Below are positions 13,126 through 13,147 of a stretch of 13,147 nt of DNA, piece after piece. The translations under genes and the position numbers were made by a program. The notes beneath the pieces were generated by a model that saw only the letters and a list, made by a program, of their open reading frames with translations, had not been told where the DNA came from and searched no databases. This DNA comes from Actinomycetota bacterium (GTDB taxonomy: Bacteria; Actinomycetota; Thermoleophilia; Solirubrobacterales; Solirubrobacteraceae), in contig WLNX01000026.1 in NCBI GenBank assembly GCA_009699565.1, positions 1 through 13,147 of the forward strand, written 5' to 3'. Within the stretch, counting starts at the first letter, position 1. Each line of letters opens with the position of its first letter.

Positions 13126-13147
13126 GCGGGGGATTGTGGCAGGAGAA

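Overview
The window is high-GC, densely coding chromosomal DNA with frequent stop/start overlaps. The protein families (InhA-like FabI, DUF4395, short actinobacterial winged-helix regulators, an actinobacterial-type secreted sulfatase-fold protein) point to an actinomycete-related bacterium. Gene content and composition would fit a deep actinobacterial lineage such as Thermoleophilia/Solirubrobacterales, but that placement is inference and cannot be settled from this sequence alone. I see no insertion sequences, phage genes, integrases or CRISPR. It looks like a housekeeping/accessory core region, not a mobile island.

Layout. Positions 2-1516 (+) hold the 3' part of a CPA1-type cation/proton antiporter with a degenerate Rossmann-like cytosolic tail; its first membrane helices lie outside the window. 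A DUF1330 protein (1697-2002, +) follows, then two tiny membrane proteins joined by an ATGA overlap (2096-2305 and 2302-2445, +).

From 6877 down to 2479 (-) runs a tightly packed five-gene unit: an SbtA-family bicarbonate permease, purK, purE, fabI and a TerC-family membrane protein. Every junction overlaps or is 1 nt apart. PurK consumes bicarbonate, and the permease that could supply it is directly upstream. Fatty acid synthesis (FabI) also depends on bicarbonate through acetyl-CoA carboxylase, so the unit can be read as bicarbonate uptake joined to bicarbonate-dependent biosynthesis. A small winged-helix regulator (6976-7281, +) diverges from the permease gene. The 98-bp gap between them carries an inverted repeat and several GTATT-type repeats, probably operators.

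Next are a DUF4395 membrane protein with two CxxC motifs (7364-7870, -), preceded by a perfect 18-bp palindrome, and a secreted protein (8034-9158, +) with acidic calcium-binding-type repeats, three beta-rich tandem repeats and a His-Gly/Arg-Gly-Gly tail. This gene converges on a secreted polysaccharide deacetylase (9234-10028, -) across a strong hairpin terminator. The right end holds a two-domain DUF1330-like protein and a secreted sulfatase/phosphatase-superfamily enzyme in tandem (10120-12295, +), a crotonase-family protein (12358-13026, +) and a tRNA-Ser(UGA) on the opposite strand (13038-13125). No gene-free stretch exceeds 300 bases.
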